Below are positions 55,593-64,000 of a DNA stretch of 64,000 nt, piece by piece. The stretch covers positions 1 to 64,000 of the forward strand of contig NZ_VSFA01000014.1 in NCBI RefSeq assembly GCF_008119785.1, given 5' to 3'. The position numbers and the translations under genes are program-made. Position 1 is the first letter of the stretch. Every line of letters starts with the position of its first letter. The notes below the pieces were generated by a model. It worked only from the letters and a program-made list of their open reading frames with translations. It made no database searches and was not told where the DNA came from. This DNA is from Micromonospora sp. MP36. GTDB lineage: Bacteria > Actinomycetota > Actinomycetes > Mycobacteriales > Micromonosporaceae.

Positions 55593-56348
55593 TCAGGCCC
55601 GAACCGTGCTATCAGGCGGGGCGTAGGGCGACAGTTCGCGGGCGAACCGGCGTACCGCGTCGGTGACCGCCGACGGGGCGTCGAAGTTGGCGAGGTGTCC
55701 GGCGCCCGGGACCAACTCGATCCGGGTGCCGGGGCGGGCCCGGGCGAACTCCTGCTCCCCGGAGCGGAAGAGCCGGTCCCGTTCCCCGTTGAGGATGAGC
55801 ACCGGGGCGCGCACGGCAGCCACACTGGTCGCGTCGAACCGGCCCATGACGTCCCGCCAGGCGATCGGCAGGGTGTGGAAGGCGTAGCCGTCGGCGATGG
55901 TGGCCCCGACGACCTCCGGTGGGTACAGGCGGCGCAGCAGCCGGTCGTTCCACGCGGTGAGCCGGACCGCCGGCAGCCGCGCGACCAGCGCCGCCACCAG
56001 CCGGTACGGCACGGTCAGCGGCCACGTGGTGGCCACGCTGGCGCCCATCAGCACCAGCCCGGCCAGCAGGTCCGGGTGCCGTCGGGCGACGTGCAGCGAG
56101 ACGTACCCGCCGAGCGAGTGCCCTACCACCAGAGCGAGACCGGCGTCGAGGTCCTGGATCGCCTCGGCCACCACGTCGGCGGCCCGGTCCAGGTTCCACG
56201 CCTCGGCCGACCGGCGGCCGTGCCCGGGCAGGTCGACTGCGGCCACCGGGAACTCGGCGGCGAGAGCGGCCAGTTGCGGCTGCCACTGGCCGCGCGCGAA
56301 ACGGGTGCCGTGCACGAAGACGATCGGTGGTCGGTCCACGGTTCTCAC
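55593..56348 (-). CDS. Alpha/beta hydrolase (Ser nucleophile)
   Basis: 251 residues. HGTRFARGQW oxyanion region, nucleophile elbow GHSLGG, acidic residue after ILNGERDRLF, and His in GAGHLANFD. Length and motifs suit a carboxylesterase or lipase-type enzyme. GTG 56348 overlaps the SDR stop (GTGA), so the two are an operon. Substrate unknown. Confidence 0.88.
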   Translation of the reverse strand: MRTVDRPPIVFVHGTRFARGQWQPQLAALAAEFPVAAVDLPGHGRRSAEAWNLDRAADVVAEAIQDLDAGLALVVGHSLGGYVSLHVARRHPDLLAGLVLMGASVATTWPLTVPYRLVAALVARLPAVRLTAWNDRLLRRLYPPEVVGATIADGYAFHTLPIAWRDVMGRFDATSVAAVRAPVLILNGERDRLFRSGEQEFARARPGTRIELVPGAGHLANFDAPSAVTDAVRRFARELSPYAPPDSTVRA

Positions 56349-57121
56349 CGTGCCTCGGGGTCGATGCCGAGGGCCGCTCGGCCGCCGTCCACCGGCACGG
56401 TCGCCCCGTTGACGAAGCCGGCCCGCTCCGACAGCAGGAACGCCACCACGTCGGCCACCTCCCCGGTACGCCCGATCCGGCCGAGCGGGTGCAGCCGGGC
56501 CAGCTCTGCGGTGATCCACTCCGCCTCGGCCGGTTCCCGTCCGGCCAGGAAGGCGGCGTGCCGCTCGGTGTGGATCGAGCCGAGCGCGACGGCGTTGGTC
56601 CGGACGCCCCGGATTCCGTACTCGACGGCGAGCGAGCGGGTGAGCCCCTCGACGGCGGCCTTCGCCGTGGCGTACGGCAGGGCGCCCGGCACCGCCCGAC
56701 CGGCCTGGTGCGAGGAGACGTTGACGATCGCGCCGCCGGTGCCGGCGGCGAGGAACCGGCGTACCGCGGTGGCGGCGCCGACCACGGCGGGGCGCAGGTT
56801 CCGGGCGATCAGGTCGAACACCTCGGCCACGGGCGCGGTGTGCAGGGCGGCGTCCCGGAACACGGCGGCGTTGTTGACCCAGCCGGCCAGCGGGGCGGCC
56901 GACTCGGCCAGGTCGGCGGCCCGCCCAGCGACGTTCTCGTCGGCGGCGTCGCCGAGCACGGAGCGCAGCCGGTCGGCGGCGGGATGGTCGGCCAGCCAGC
57001 GCAGCGCCTCGCCGTCCCGTTCGACGACCACCACGGTGCCGCCCTCGGCGGCGAGGCGTTCCACGATGGCCCGCCCGACGCCCCGGCCCCCGCCGGTCAC
57101 CACGTACGACACGAGCGTCAT
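56345..57121 (-). CDS. SDR family oxidoreductase
   Basis: 258 residues. Cofactor loop TGGGRGVGRA, NNAAV, Ser in VNVSSHQAG, YATAK active site. ATG 57121 is the first good start; upstream codons overlap a hairpin. Operon partner of the hydrolase downstream. Confidence 0.88.
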   Translation of the reverse strand: MTLVSYVVTGGGRGVGRAIVERLAAEGGTVVVVERDGEALRWLADHPAADRLRSVLGDAADENVAGRAADLAESAAPLAGWVNNAAVFRDAALHTAPVAEVFDLIARNLRPAVVGAATAVRRFLAAGTGGAIVNVSSHQAGRAVPGALPYATAKAAVEGLTRSLAVEYGIRGVRTNAVALGSIHTERHAAFLAGREPAEAEWITAELARLHPLGRIGRTGEVADVVAFLLSERAGFVNGATVPVDGGRAALGIDPEAR

Positions 57122-57168
57122 TCTGCCGGGCAGGCGTGGCCGCCGCTGTCGTGAAGGCCACTGCACAT

Positions 57169-57215
57169 CGGCGATGTGGCGGTGTCCGGGCGCACCGGAT
57201 ACCGCCAGATCGCCG
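57169..57215 (-). terminator. degV terminator
   Basis: 21-nt arms (57169-57189 and 57195-57215) with only two imperfect pairs and a 5-nt loop, 19 nt past the degV stop. Confidence 0.7.
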
Positions 57216-57233
57216 AAGTGGCGGCAAGAGAGG

Positions 57234-58085
57234 TCACGCCGGGCGGCGGTGGACCACCACGCAGGCCAGGCCCGGCCCGGCGTGCGCCGCCACGACCGCC
57301 CCGGCCTCGGTGACGTACGTGTCGTGCAGGCGGTCGCCGAGGCGCTCGGTCAGCGCCGCGACCAGTTGCTCGGCGCGCTGCGGGGCGGCGAGGTGGTGCA
57401 CGGCCAGGTCCACCTCGGCGTCGCCGGCCGCCTCGACGGCCAGGTCGACCAGGCGGGCCAGGCCGCGGCTGGCGGTGCGGACCTTGTCCCGGACGACGAT
57501 CGTGCCGTCCGGCATGTGCATGATCGGCTTCACCGACAGCGCGGTGCCGAGGAGCGCCTCGGCGGCGTTGATCCGGCCGCCCCGGCGCAGGAACTCCAGG
57601 GTGTCCACGTAGAAGAAGATGGTGGTCCGGGCGATGGCGTCGACGGCCGCCTGGCGTACGCCGGAAAGGTCCGCGCCCCCGGCGGCGGCCGCGGCGGCGG
57701 CGAGCGCCGGGAAGCCCAGTCCCATCCCGGTTGAGCGGCTGTCCACCACGGCGACCCGGTCGCCGAACTCGGCGGCGGCCAGCCGGGCGGCCGCCACCGT
57801 GCCGGAGAGTTCGGCCGACAGGTGCACCGAGAGCACGCCGTCGGCGCCGGCGGCGAACAGCTCCCGGTAGACCTGCGCGAACTGCTCCGGAGCGGGCCGG
57901 GAGGTGCTGGCCGTGACCCGCCGCCCGCTCAGCGCCCGGGTGGCGTCGTCCGGGAACGTCTCGACCCCTTCCCGCCCTTCGGCGCCGTTGAGCACGACGG
58001 TCAGCGGGACCACGGTGAGCCGGTGCGCGCGGACCAGGTCGGGCGGGAGGTAGGCGGTGGAGTCGGTGACGACCGCGACGGGCAT
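57234..58085 (-). CDS. DegV family fatty-acid-binding protein
   Basis: 283 residues. VAVVTDSTAYLPPDL (lipid headgroup Ser/Thr), STSRPAPEQFAQVY, SVHLSAELSGTVAAARLAA, and DTLEFLRRGGRINAAEALLG are family motifs. Bacterial FakB-like proteins bind fatty acids for phospholipid synthesis with an FakA kinase elsewhere. ATG 58085 (GTG 58094 also possible). Conserved neighbour of rsfS and the phosphatase. Confidence 0.92.
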   Translation of the reverse strand: MPVAVVTDSTAYLPPDLVRAHRLTVVPLTVVLNGAEGREGVETFPDDATRALSGRRVTASTSRPAPEQFAQVYRELFAAGADGVLSVHLSAELSGTVAAARLAAAEFGDRVAVVDSRSTGMGLGFPALAAAAAAAGGADLSGVRQAAVDAIARTTIFFYVDTLEFLRRGGRINAAEALLGTALSVKPIMHMPDGTIVVRDKVRTASRGLARLVDLAVEAAGDAEVDLAVHHLAAPQRAEQLVAALTERLGDRLHDTYVTEAGAVVAAHAGPGLACVVVHRRPA

Positions 58086-58133
58086 GACCGGCACGCTAGC
58101 CGATGCCGGCCCGGCGCGCCCGCGCCGGATGAC

Positions 58134-58763
58134 TCAGACCGCGTCGGTCAGCGCCGGCTGCGTGATGAGCCCGACGTTGTGCGCGCGCAGGTGCCAGCCC
58201 CGGACGTCGTCGTGGCGCAGCTCGGTCCAGTGGCAGTTGGCCAGCGAACCGACGGCGCGCAGGACGGCATGGTCCCAGCCGAGCAGGTGGCCGACGCCCT
58301 GCCGGGCGCCGCCGCCGTGCGTGGTCACCACGACCGTGCCGCCGACGGCCAGGTCGGCCGCGTCCTGCATGGCGGCGCCGAGGCGCTTGCCCAGGTCGTC
58401 GAGGTGCTCGATGCCGGCGCCGGGGTCGGGGTCGCCGGCGCGCCAGCGCGCGTACTCGTCGGGGAAGCGCGCGGCGACCTCGGCGAGGGCGAGGCCCTGC
58501 CACTGGCCGAAGTGGCGCTCGCGGAGCCGGGCGTCGGCGCGTACCGGCAGCCCGGTCAGCGCGGCGAGGGCGGCGGCCGTGTCGGCGGCCCGGCGCAGGT
58601 CGCTGGAGACGATGGCGTCGGGACGCAGCGCGGCCAGCACGGGCGCGGCGGCGCGGGCCTGCTCACGACCGAGGTCGTTGAGCGGGACGTCGGTCTGCCC
58701 CTGGACCCGGCCGGCGGCGTTCCAGTCGGTGTTGCCGTGCCGCCAGATGATCAGGCGGGTCAT
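58134..58763 (-). CDS. Histidine phosphatase family protein
   Basis: 209 residues. RHGNTDWN phospho-His loop, SSDLRRAADTA, LRERHFGQWQGL and THGGGARQ (second catalytic His). It corresponds to the Rv2419c position (glucosyl-3-phosphoglycerate phosphatase in mycobacteria); the substrate here may differ. ATG overlaps rsfS by 4 nt. Confidence 0.93.
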   Translation of the reverse strand: MTRLIIWRHGNTDWNAAGRVQGQTDVPLNDLGREQARAAAPVLAALRPDAIVSSDLRRAADTAAALAALTGLPVRADARLRERHFGQWQGLALAEVAARFPDEYARWRAGDPDPGAGIEHLDDLGKRLGAAMQDAADLAVGGTVVVTTHGGGARQGVGHLLGWDHAVLRAVGSLANCHWTELRHDDVRGWHLRAHNVGLITQPALTDAV

Positions 58764-59164
58764 TCCGCGCTGGCGGTGCCGGCGGTGGAGTCGGCCAGGT
58801 CCCGGTCCACGAACGGGATCTGCGGGCAGTCCTTCCAGAGCCGGTCGAGGGCGTAGAACTCGCGCTCCTCGGTGTGCTGGACGTGCACCACGATGTCGAC
58901 GTAGTCGAGCAGCACCCAGCGGCCACCCCGCTCGCCCTCGCGCCGGACCGGCTTGGCCTTCTCCGGCAGCTCCAGCAGGCGCTCCTCGATGGCGTCGACG
59001 ATGGCGAGCACCTGGCGCTCGTTCGGAGCGGCGGCCAGCAGGAACGCGTCGGTGATGGCGAGCTGGTCGCCCACATCGATGATGACGATGTCCTGCGCCT
59101 TCTTGTCGGCCGCGGCCTGGGCGGCGGCCATCGCCAGCTCGTGAGCGCGTTCGGAAACTGTCAC
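58760..59164 (-). CDS. rsfS: Ribosomal silencing factor RsfS
   Basis: 134 residues: DIVIIDVGDQLAITDAFLLAAAPNERQVLAIVDAIEE and GRWVLLDYVDIVVHVQHTEEREFYALDRLW, both strongly conserved. Binds L14 and blocks subunit joining in starvation. GTG 59164 with AAGGAG upstream. Coupled to the phosphatase. Confidence 0.95.
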   Translation of the reverse strand: MTVSERAHELAMAAAQAAADKKAQDIVIIDVGDQLAITDAFLLAAAPNERQVLAIVDAIEERLLELPEKAKPVRREGERGGRWVLLDYVDIVVHVQHTEEREFYALDRLWKDCPQIPFVDRDLADSTAGTASAE

Positions 59165-59273
59165 CGTTCTCCTTCGATCAACCGTGCGACCCTCCAAGCC
59201 TCTCACACCAGGTCGCGCGACGACTTGTCAGTTCTGGCCGATTACCCGGACAAACGCTCGCATTCGGGGGGAA

Positions 59274-59873
59274 TCACCGCTGATAAAGGCGCCGCTTGGC
59301 GATGTACTGCACCACACCGTCCGGCACCAGGTACCAGACCGGCTCACCCCGGGCCACCCGGGCGCGGCAGTCGGTCGAGGAGATGGCCATCGCCGGGACC
59401 TGCACCAGGCTGACCGTGTCGGCCGGGAGGTGCTTGTCGGAGAGTTCGAACCCGGGGCGGGTCACCCCGATGAAGTGGGCCAGCTCGAACATCCGGTCCA
59501 CTTCCTTCCAGGACAGGATGCGCTCCAGCGCGTCCGCGCCGGTGATGAAGAAGAGCTGGACTTTCGGGCCGTACTCGGCGTGCAGGTCGCGCAGGGTGTC
59601 GACGGTGTACGTCGGGCCGCCGCGGTCGATGTCGACCCGGCTCACCTGGAACCGGGGGTTGGAGGCGGTGGCGATCACGGTCATGAGGTAGCGGTCCTCG
59701 GCGGAGCTGACCACCTCGTCGGCTTTCTGCCAGGGCTGGCCGGTGGGGACGAAGACGACCTCGTCCAGGCCGAACCGGTCCGCCACCTCGCTGGCCGCCA
59801 CCAGGTGACCGTGGTGGATCGGGTCGAAGGTGCCGCCCATGATCCCGATCCGCCGGATGTCTTCCTCCACCAC
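59274..59873 (-). CDS. nadD: Nicotinate-nucleotide adenylyltransferase
   Basis: 199 residues. [18 protein letters not shown] nucleotidyltransferase motif at the N terminus, [10 protein letters not shown], and [14 protein letters not shown] near the end. Makes deamido-NAD from NaMN and ATP. GTG 59873 gives the family length; an in-frame ATG far upstream adds a low-complexity leader. In most actinobacteria proA/obg would follow upstream; here a PadR regulator does. Confidence 0.95.
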   Translation of the reverse strand: MVEEDIRRIGIMGGTFDPIHHGHLVAASEVADRFGLDEVVFVPTGQPWQKADEVVSSAEDRYLMTVIATASNPRFQVSRVDIDRGGPTYTVDTLRDLHAEYGPKVQLFFITGADALERILSWKEVDRMFELAHFIGVTRPGFELSDKHLPADTVSLVQVPAMAISSTDCRARVARGEPVWYLVPDGVVQYIAKRRLYQR

Positions 59874-59977
59874 GCGATCGTAGGCCGGTGCCGGGCGCCG
59901 GCAGCCTCGGCCCTTGCCGGCACCGGCGCCCCGGCAGAGTTCCGTACGGTCTTCCCCGATCGTCCGGTCGGCCATAT

Positions 59978-59993
59978 ACTCGTCTACGAGTAA
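59978..59993. promoter_or_regulatory. PadR operator
   Basis: TACTCGT-CT-ACGAGTA, a perfect 7-bp inverted repeat, 29 nt before the padR start. The form matches PadR-family operators, so autoregulation is likely. Confidence 0.75.
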
Positions 59994-60021
59994 TCGTCAG
60001 CGAGCATTCGTGGAGGACGAC

Positions 60022-60669
60022 ATGTCGGGACGGCGGAAGGTCGGCAACCTGCTGGCCCTGGCCGTGCTGTCCGCCCTCGTCCAGCGGCCGATGCACCCGT
60101 ACGAGATCGCCACCACGCTCCGCGGCTGGGGCAAGGACCAGGACATGAGCATCAAGTGGGGGTCCTTCTACACCGTCGTCCGCAACATGGAACGGCACGG
60201 CCTGATCGCGGCGGTGGAGAGCGTCCGCGCCGGGCGACGCCCCGAACGCACCGTTTACCGCATCACCGACTCCGGTCGGACGGAGCTGGTCGACTGGACC
60301 CGCGAGCTGGTCTCGACCCCGGTCGCCGAGCAGTCCCGGTTCCGGGCCGGCCTGTCGGTGCTCGCCGTGCTGCACCCCGACGAGGCGACGGCCCTCCTGC
60401 GCCGGCGGCTTGAGCTGCTGGAGGAGGAGCTCGGAGCCGAACGCGCCACGCTCGCGGAGCACCTGCGCACCCTGCCGCGGCTGTTCCTGGTCGAGTCGGA
60501 GTACGACGTGGCCCTCCGCGAGGCGGAGGTGGCCTGGATCCGCGCCCTGCTGGCCGAGCTCACCTCGGGCAGCTACCCGGGCCTGGACGAATGGCGGGCC
60601 TTCCACGAAACCGGCGTGCTCCCGGCAGAGCCGGGCGCGCCCGGGGAGAGGAGCGACTCCGCACCGTGA
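60022..60669 (+). CDS. PadR family transcriptional regulator
   Basis: 215 residues. N-terminal winged helix: RKVGNLLALAVLSALVQRPMHPYEIATTLRGWGKD, IKWGSFYTVVRNMERHGLIAAVE and RRPERTVYRITDSGRTEL. A Vir_C-like helical C terminus follows for dimerisation. ATG 60022 has GGAGG upstream. A monooxygenase gene follows at 60873, the likely target in addition to its own gene. Confidence 0.92.
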   Translation: MSGRRKVGNLLALAVLSALVQRPMHPYEIATTLRGWGKDQDMSIKWGSFYTVVRNMERHGLIAAVESVRAGRRPERTVYRITDSGRTELVDWTRELVSTPVAEQSRFRAGLSVLAVLHPDEATALLRRRLELLEEELGAERATLAEHLRTLPRLFLVESEYDVALREAEVAWIRALLAELTSGSYPGLDEWRAFHETGVLPAEPGAPGERSDSAP

Positions 60670-60674
60670 TGGGC

Positions 60675-60710
60675 GGCCCCGGCACGGTGCGCCAACACCA
60701 GGCCGGGGCC
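60675..60710 (+). terminator. Terminator after padR
   Basis: GGCCCCGGC/GCCGGGGCC stem, 18-nt loop, just past the stop. Confidence 0.6.
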
Positions 60711-60720
60711 CTCAGGGCCG

Positions 60721-60752
60721 GTGTCATGAGGCTCGCCCGAGCGACATGACAC
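60721..60752. promoter_or_regulatory. Palindrome in the padR-monooxygenase gap
   Basis: GTGTCATG/CATGACAC with an inner GCTCG/CGAGC stem. It may be an operator for the monooxygenase gene; it does not match the PadR operator. Confidence 0.45.
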
Positions 60753-60872
60753 AGGCCCTACCTCGAACCGACACCCGGAGGCGTCCGGCCCGAAGCGGCA
60801 ACCACGAGGATAGCCGGACTCCCCTCCAGGTCGGTTCGTCCGCACGACAACCGACGATCCCTGGGAGGAACC

Positions 60873-62078
60873 GTGAGCAGAGTGAAGACAGCGATCGTGA
60901 TCGGCGGCGGCGTCGCCGGACCGGTCACCGCGTTGGCGCTGCACCGGGCGGGCATCACCGCCACCGTGTACGAGGCGTACCTGAGCATCACCGACGGCAT
61001 CGGCGGCACGCTCGCGCTCGCGCCCAACGGCGTCGCGGCGCTGCGCACCGTCGACGCGGACCGGGCGGTCACCGCGATCGCCACCCCCATCACCCGGACG
61101 GTGATGGCGGTGGGCCGCAAGCGCATCGACCTGCCCGGCCTGGCGGGCCTGCCGCCGTTGCGGGTGGTGCACCGCAACGAACTGCACCGCGTGCTGCACG
61201 ACCGCGCCCGCGCCGAGGGGGTGGTGGTCGAGCACGGCAAGCGCCTGGTCGGCGTGCGAGAGACGGGCGACGGGATCACCGCCGAATTCGCCGACGGCAG
61301 CCGGGCCACCGCGGACGTCCTCATCGGCGCCGACGGCATCCGGTCGACGGTGCGCACCCTGATCGACCCGGACGCCGCCGGACCCAAGTTCACCGGGCTG
61401 CTCGGCTTCGAGGCGGTGGCCCGGCACGAGGTCGAGGCGGAACCGGGCACCATGACCTTCGCCTTCGGCCGGGGTGGCTACTACCTCTACTGGCCGGAGC
61501 CGGGCGGCGGCACCCGGTGGGGCGTCAACCTGCCCCAGGAGCGGCCGATGAGCCTCACCGAGGCGCAGGCGGTGCCGGCGGCCGACTGGCTGCGGACGCT
61601 GCGGGCCGCGTACGCCGACGACGACCCGGGTGCCGACCTCATGCGCACCAGCCGCGAGGACGAGCTGCAGGTGGTCGGCTCGCTGCACATCATGCCGCCG
61701 GTCCGGCACTGGCACCGCGGGCGGATGGTGCTGGTCGGCGACGCGGCGCACGCGCCGTCGAACAGCTCCGGCCAGGGCGCCTCGCTGGCCATCGAGAGCG
61801 CCGTGCAGCTCGCTCGCTGCCTGCGCGACCTGCCCGACCTCCCGTCCGCGTTCGCCGCCTACGAGCACCTGCGGCGCGATCGGGTGGAAGGGATCGCCGC
61901 GCGAGCGGCGAAGGTCAATCGCACGAAGGCCCCCGGCCCGGTGGCCCGGGCGCTGATGCCGGTGCTGATGCCGCTGCTGATCCGGATCGCGATGAACCCG
62001 GAGAAGACACTCGGCCCCGAGCAGCGGTACGTCATCGACTGGGACGCCCCCGTGACGCCGGCTCCGGCCGCACGCTGA
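60873..62078 (+). CDS. FAD-dependent monooxygenase
   Basis: 401 residues of the class A flavoprotein family. AIVIGGGVAGPVTALALHRAG (FAD Rossmann), ADVLIGADGIRSTVR (DG motif), and MVLVGDAAHAPSNSSGQGASLAIESA (second FAD site). NADPH-dependent aromatic or polyketide hydroxylation is usual. GTG 60873 with GGAGG upstream. Probably controlled by the PadR regulator. Substrate unknown. Confidence 0.92.
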   Translation: MSRVKTAIVIGGGVAGPVTALALHRAGITATVYEAYLSITDGIGGTLALAPNGVAALRTVDADRAVTAIATPITRTVMAVGRKRIDLPGLAGLPPLRVVHRNELHRVLHDRARAEGVVVEHGKRLVGVRETGDGITAEFADGSRATADVLIGADGIRSTVRTLIDPDAAGPKFTGLLGFEAVARHEVEAEPGTMTFAFGRGGYYLYWPEPGGGTRWGVNLPQERPMSLTEAQAVPAADWLRTLRAAYADDDPGADLMRTSREDELQVVGSLHIMPPVRHWHRGRMVLVGDAAHAPSNSSGQGASLAIESAVQLARCLRDLPDLPSAFAAYEHLRRDRVEGIAARAAKVNRTKAPGPVARALMPVLMPLLIRIAMNPEKTLGPEQRYVIDWDAPVTPAPAAR

Positions 62079-62087
62079 ACCCGCACC

Positions 62088-62118
62088 GTGGGTGGTGCAC
62101 GCCGGGTGCGCCACCCAC
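62088..62118. terminator. Terminator between the monooxygenase and pepN
   Basis: GTGGGTGGTGCAC pairs with TGCGCCACCCAC (one bulge), 6-nt loop, between two convergent stops. Confidence 0.7.
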
Positions 62119-62154
62119 ACTCAGCCGACCCGATGTGGGGCCGGGCGGGACGGG

Positions 62155-64000
62155 TCAGGCCGTGCCGGCGGCCACCGCGGTGCGGGCCACCAGCGCGCGG
62201 CGCAGGTCGTCGTCGAGGTCGACGACCCGCCGGCGCAGGCCCGGCGTGAGGTCGTCGCGGGCCAGCAGCGCCGCGGCCAGGTCCCGGGTGGACTGCGCCA
62301 CGGCGTAGCGGGGGAAGGCCAGGGTGGCGACCCGGTCGGCCGTCCAGGGGGTACGCAGCCGCGCCGCAGCCGGCATCTCGGCGAAGTACCGCTCGACGTA
62401 CCCGGCGGTCAGCTCGGCCTGCTCCGGCTGCCAGAAGCCCTCGGCGGTCGCCTCGACAAGGCGGTTGGAGAGCTCGGTATTGCTGGTGATGATCTCCCAG
62501 GCGGCCCGCTTGGCGTCGGCGTCGGGCAGCGCGGCCCGGCAGCTCGCGGCCCGCTCGGCGCCGGTGGCGCTGCGGTCGGCGGCCGCCTCGGCGGCGATCT
62601 CCGGCTCGCCGGCCGCACCGAGCACCACCAGCCGGCGCAGCAGCGCCCAGCGCAGGTCCGCGTCCACGGCCAGCCCCTCCGGTACGCCGTCGCCGGCCAG
62701 CCAGCGGGCGAGCAACCCGGCGTCGGCGGTGGCGCCGATCAGGCCGCGGGCCGCGGCGAGCTGCAGCGACTCCCCGGCCGGAGCGCCGGCCAGCAACGCG
62801 GCGCACGCCTCGCCGATCCGGAGCAGGGCCGCGTCCCGGGCCAGCGGCTCCAGGTAGCGGTCGACCAGGTTGCGGCTGAGCGTGAGCACGTCCTCGGCGA
62901 TGATCACCTCGGTCTCGGCTGGCAGCGCCGCCGCGATGAGCGAGACCACCGAGGCCACCGGACGCTCACCGTCGGTGGCGGCGTCCAGGGCCTCGCCCCA
63001 GAGCAGCGCCCGGGCCAGCGGGTCGTCCAGCCCGGGGAGCAGCATCGGCACCGCGTCCGCGGAGGCGGGGTCGAGCCGGATCTTGGCGAAGGTGAGGTCG
63101 CCGGCGTTGGGCAGCAGCAGCCCGGTGGCCGGCTGCCCGATCAGCTCGCTCAGCCCGGTGCGGCCCTGGTCGGCCTCCGGGTCCAGGTCCACCTCGAAGC
63201 GGTGCACCGGGGCGTCCGGGGCGTACCGGGCCACGCCGATGCGGTGCGGGCGCAGCACCGGGTACGCCTCCGGCGCGGTCTGCACCACCGCCGCGTCGGT
63301 CCACCGCCCGGCGGCGTCCACCGCGGTCACCATCCGCAGCGTGTTCACCTGCGGGCGGCGCAGCCAGCGCGCGGCCCAGTCGGCCAGGTCCCGCCCGCTG
63401 GCGGTGCTGAGGCTCTCCAGCAGGTCGGTAAGGGTCGCGTTGCCGAACCGGTGCTTGGCGAAGTGCGCGTTCAGGCCGGCGAGGAAGGCGTCGTCGCCGA
63501 CCCAGGCGACCAGCTGGCGCAGCACGCTGGCGCCCTTGGCGTACGAGATGCCGTCGAAGTTGAGCAGGGCCTGGGCGGCGTCGGTCACCTCGTCGGGGGC
63601 CACCGGGTGGGTGGAGGGGCGCTGGTCGGCCGCGTAGCCCCACGCCTTGCGGCGCATCGCGAAGGTGGTCCACGCCTGGTCGAACCGGGTGGCCTCGGCG
63701 GTGACCCGGGTGCCCAGGTATTCGGCGAAGGACTCGTTCAGCCAGAGGTCGTCCCACCAGCGCATGGTGACCAGGTCGCCGAACCACATGTGCGCCATCT
63801 CGTGTGCGATGGTGGTGGCCCGCAGCTCCCGCTGGCTGTCGGTGACCGCGGAGCGGAAGACGTAGTCGTCCCGGAGGGTGACCAGACCCGGGTTCTCCAT
63901 CGCGCCGGCGTTGAACTCGGGCATGAACGCCTGGTCGTACTTGCCGAACGGGTAGCGCTCGGCGAAGAGCTGGTGGAACCGGTCGAAGCACTGCCGGGTG
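62155..64000 (-). CDS. pepN: Aminopeptidase N (M1 family), 5' end beyond the window
   Basis: The last 615 residues are in the window. The gene continues past 64000, where the frame reads TRQCFDRFHQLFAERYPFGK. Substrate-binding GAMENPG, zinc motif HEMAHMWFGDLVT with the third ligand in NESFAEY, then the ERAP1-like C-terminal domain. Cleaves N-terminal residues from peptides in the cytoplasm. A start inside the window at MPEFNAGAMEN would cut the N-terminal domain and is rejected. Confidence 0.95.
   Translation of the reverse strand, partial: TRQCFDRFHQLFAERYPFGKYDQAFMPEFNAGAMENPGLVTLRDDYVFRSAVTDSQRELRATTIAHEMAHMWFGDLVTMRWWDDLWLNESFAEYLGTRVTAEATRFDQAWTTFAMRRKAWGYAADQRPSTHPVAPDEVTDAAQALLNFDGISYAKGASVLRQLVAWVGDDAFLAGLNAHFAKHRFGNATLTDLLESLSTASGRDLADWAARWLRRPQVNTLRMVTAVDAAGRWTDAAVVQTAPEAYPVLRPHRIGVARYAPDAPVHRFEVDLDPEADQGRTGLSELIGQPATGLLLPNAGDLTFAKIRLDPASADAVPMLLPGLDDPLARALLWGEALDAATDGERPVASVVSLIAAALPAETEVIIAEDVLTLSRNLVDRYLEPLARDAALLRIGEACAALLAGAPAGESLQLAAARGLIGATADAGLLARWLAGDGVPEGLAVDADLRWALLRRLVVLGAAGEPEIAAEAAADRSATGAERAASCRAALPDADAKRAAWEIITSNTELSNRLVEATAEGFWQPEQAELTAGYVERYFAEMPAAARLRTPWTADRVATLAFPRYAVAQSTRDLAAALLARDDLTPGLRRRVVDLDDDLRRALVARTAVAAGTA

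Noticed and set aside
62155..63924. pepN starting inside the window at 63924
   Set aside because: That ATG is within the catalytic domain just before GAMEN; the frame stays open to the window edge with conserved residues.

Overview
The window comes from a very GC-rich actinomycete, most likely a Micromonosporaceae member (Micromonospora or a close relative). Three things point there: the codon bias, the frequent GTG starts with GTGA/ATGA stop-start overlaps, and the gene order. Family assignments come from motifs and gene order; nothing was searched against a database. The backbone keeps the actinobacterial order known from the Mycobacterium tuberculosis Rv2357c-Rv2421c interval: glyS, zur, uppS, recO, era, cdd-like gene, CBS protein, ybeY, phoH, rsmE, dnaJ, hrcA, hemW, lepA, rpsT, holA, degV, histidine phosphatase, rsfS, nadD. 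Shorter accessory blocks are slotted between these conserved genes.

Left part (0.1-13.7 kb): dusB and glyS are followed by a complete zinc module. It consists of znuA-znuC-znuB behind a Zur-box-like palindrome, an ArsR/SmtB-type regulator with an intact alpha-5 zinc site, and zur. Next come small membrane proteins, a long acyl-CoA dehydrogenase, and a coupled minus-strand operon (alpha/beta hydrolase, AAC(3)-like acetyltransferase, a mini-ORF, SIS-domain isomerase).

13.7-24.7 kb: a lone TnpB-like RuvC nuclease gene sits next to a 38-bp sequence that recurs at 55.5 kb. It is followed by a TPP riboswitch controlling an ECF thiamine/HMP transporter (ykoE, ykoD, ykoC), a two-component system with a divergent membrane protein, an MTH1187-type thiamine-binding protein and a 6-phosphogluconate dehydrogenase.

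24.7-43.2 kb: the uppS-recO pair and then the era-cdd-CBS-ybeY-phoH operon, covering cell-wall lipid carrier synthesis, recombination, and ribosome/RNA maturation. The rsmE-dnaJ-hrcA heat-shock operon carries a canonical CIRCE element. hemW and assorted enzymes follow.

43.2-64 kb: a MOSC protein, a sugar ABC importer without its own ATPase, a YeaQ/GlsB-type protein with a sigma-B-like promoter, lepA, rpsT and holA. Between holA and degV, where comEC and comEA usually lie in actinobacteria, there is instead a gene remnant, a probable ApeA-type HEPN defence gene, the second copy of the 38-bp repeat, a hydrolase and an SDR. The window closes with degV, a histidine phosphatase, rsfS, nadD, a PadR regulator with a palindromic operator, an FAD monooxygenase and the 3' part of pepN.

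The most interesting accessory signals are four. A repeated mini-ORF is wedged between translationally coupled genes at two loci. The TnpB gene has a probable guide-RNA-encoding 3' end. The ApeA-like locus shares a repeat with the TnpB locus. Several intergenic palindromes and short repeats look like dispersed families.
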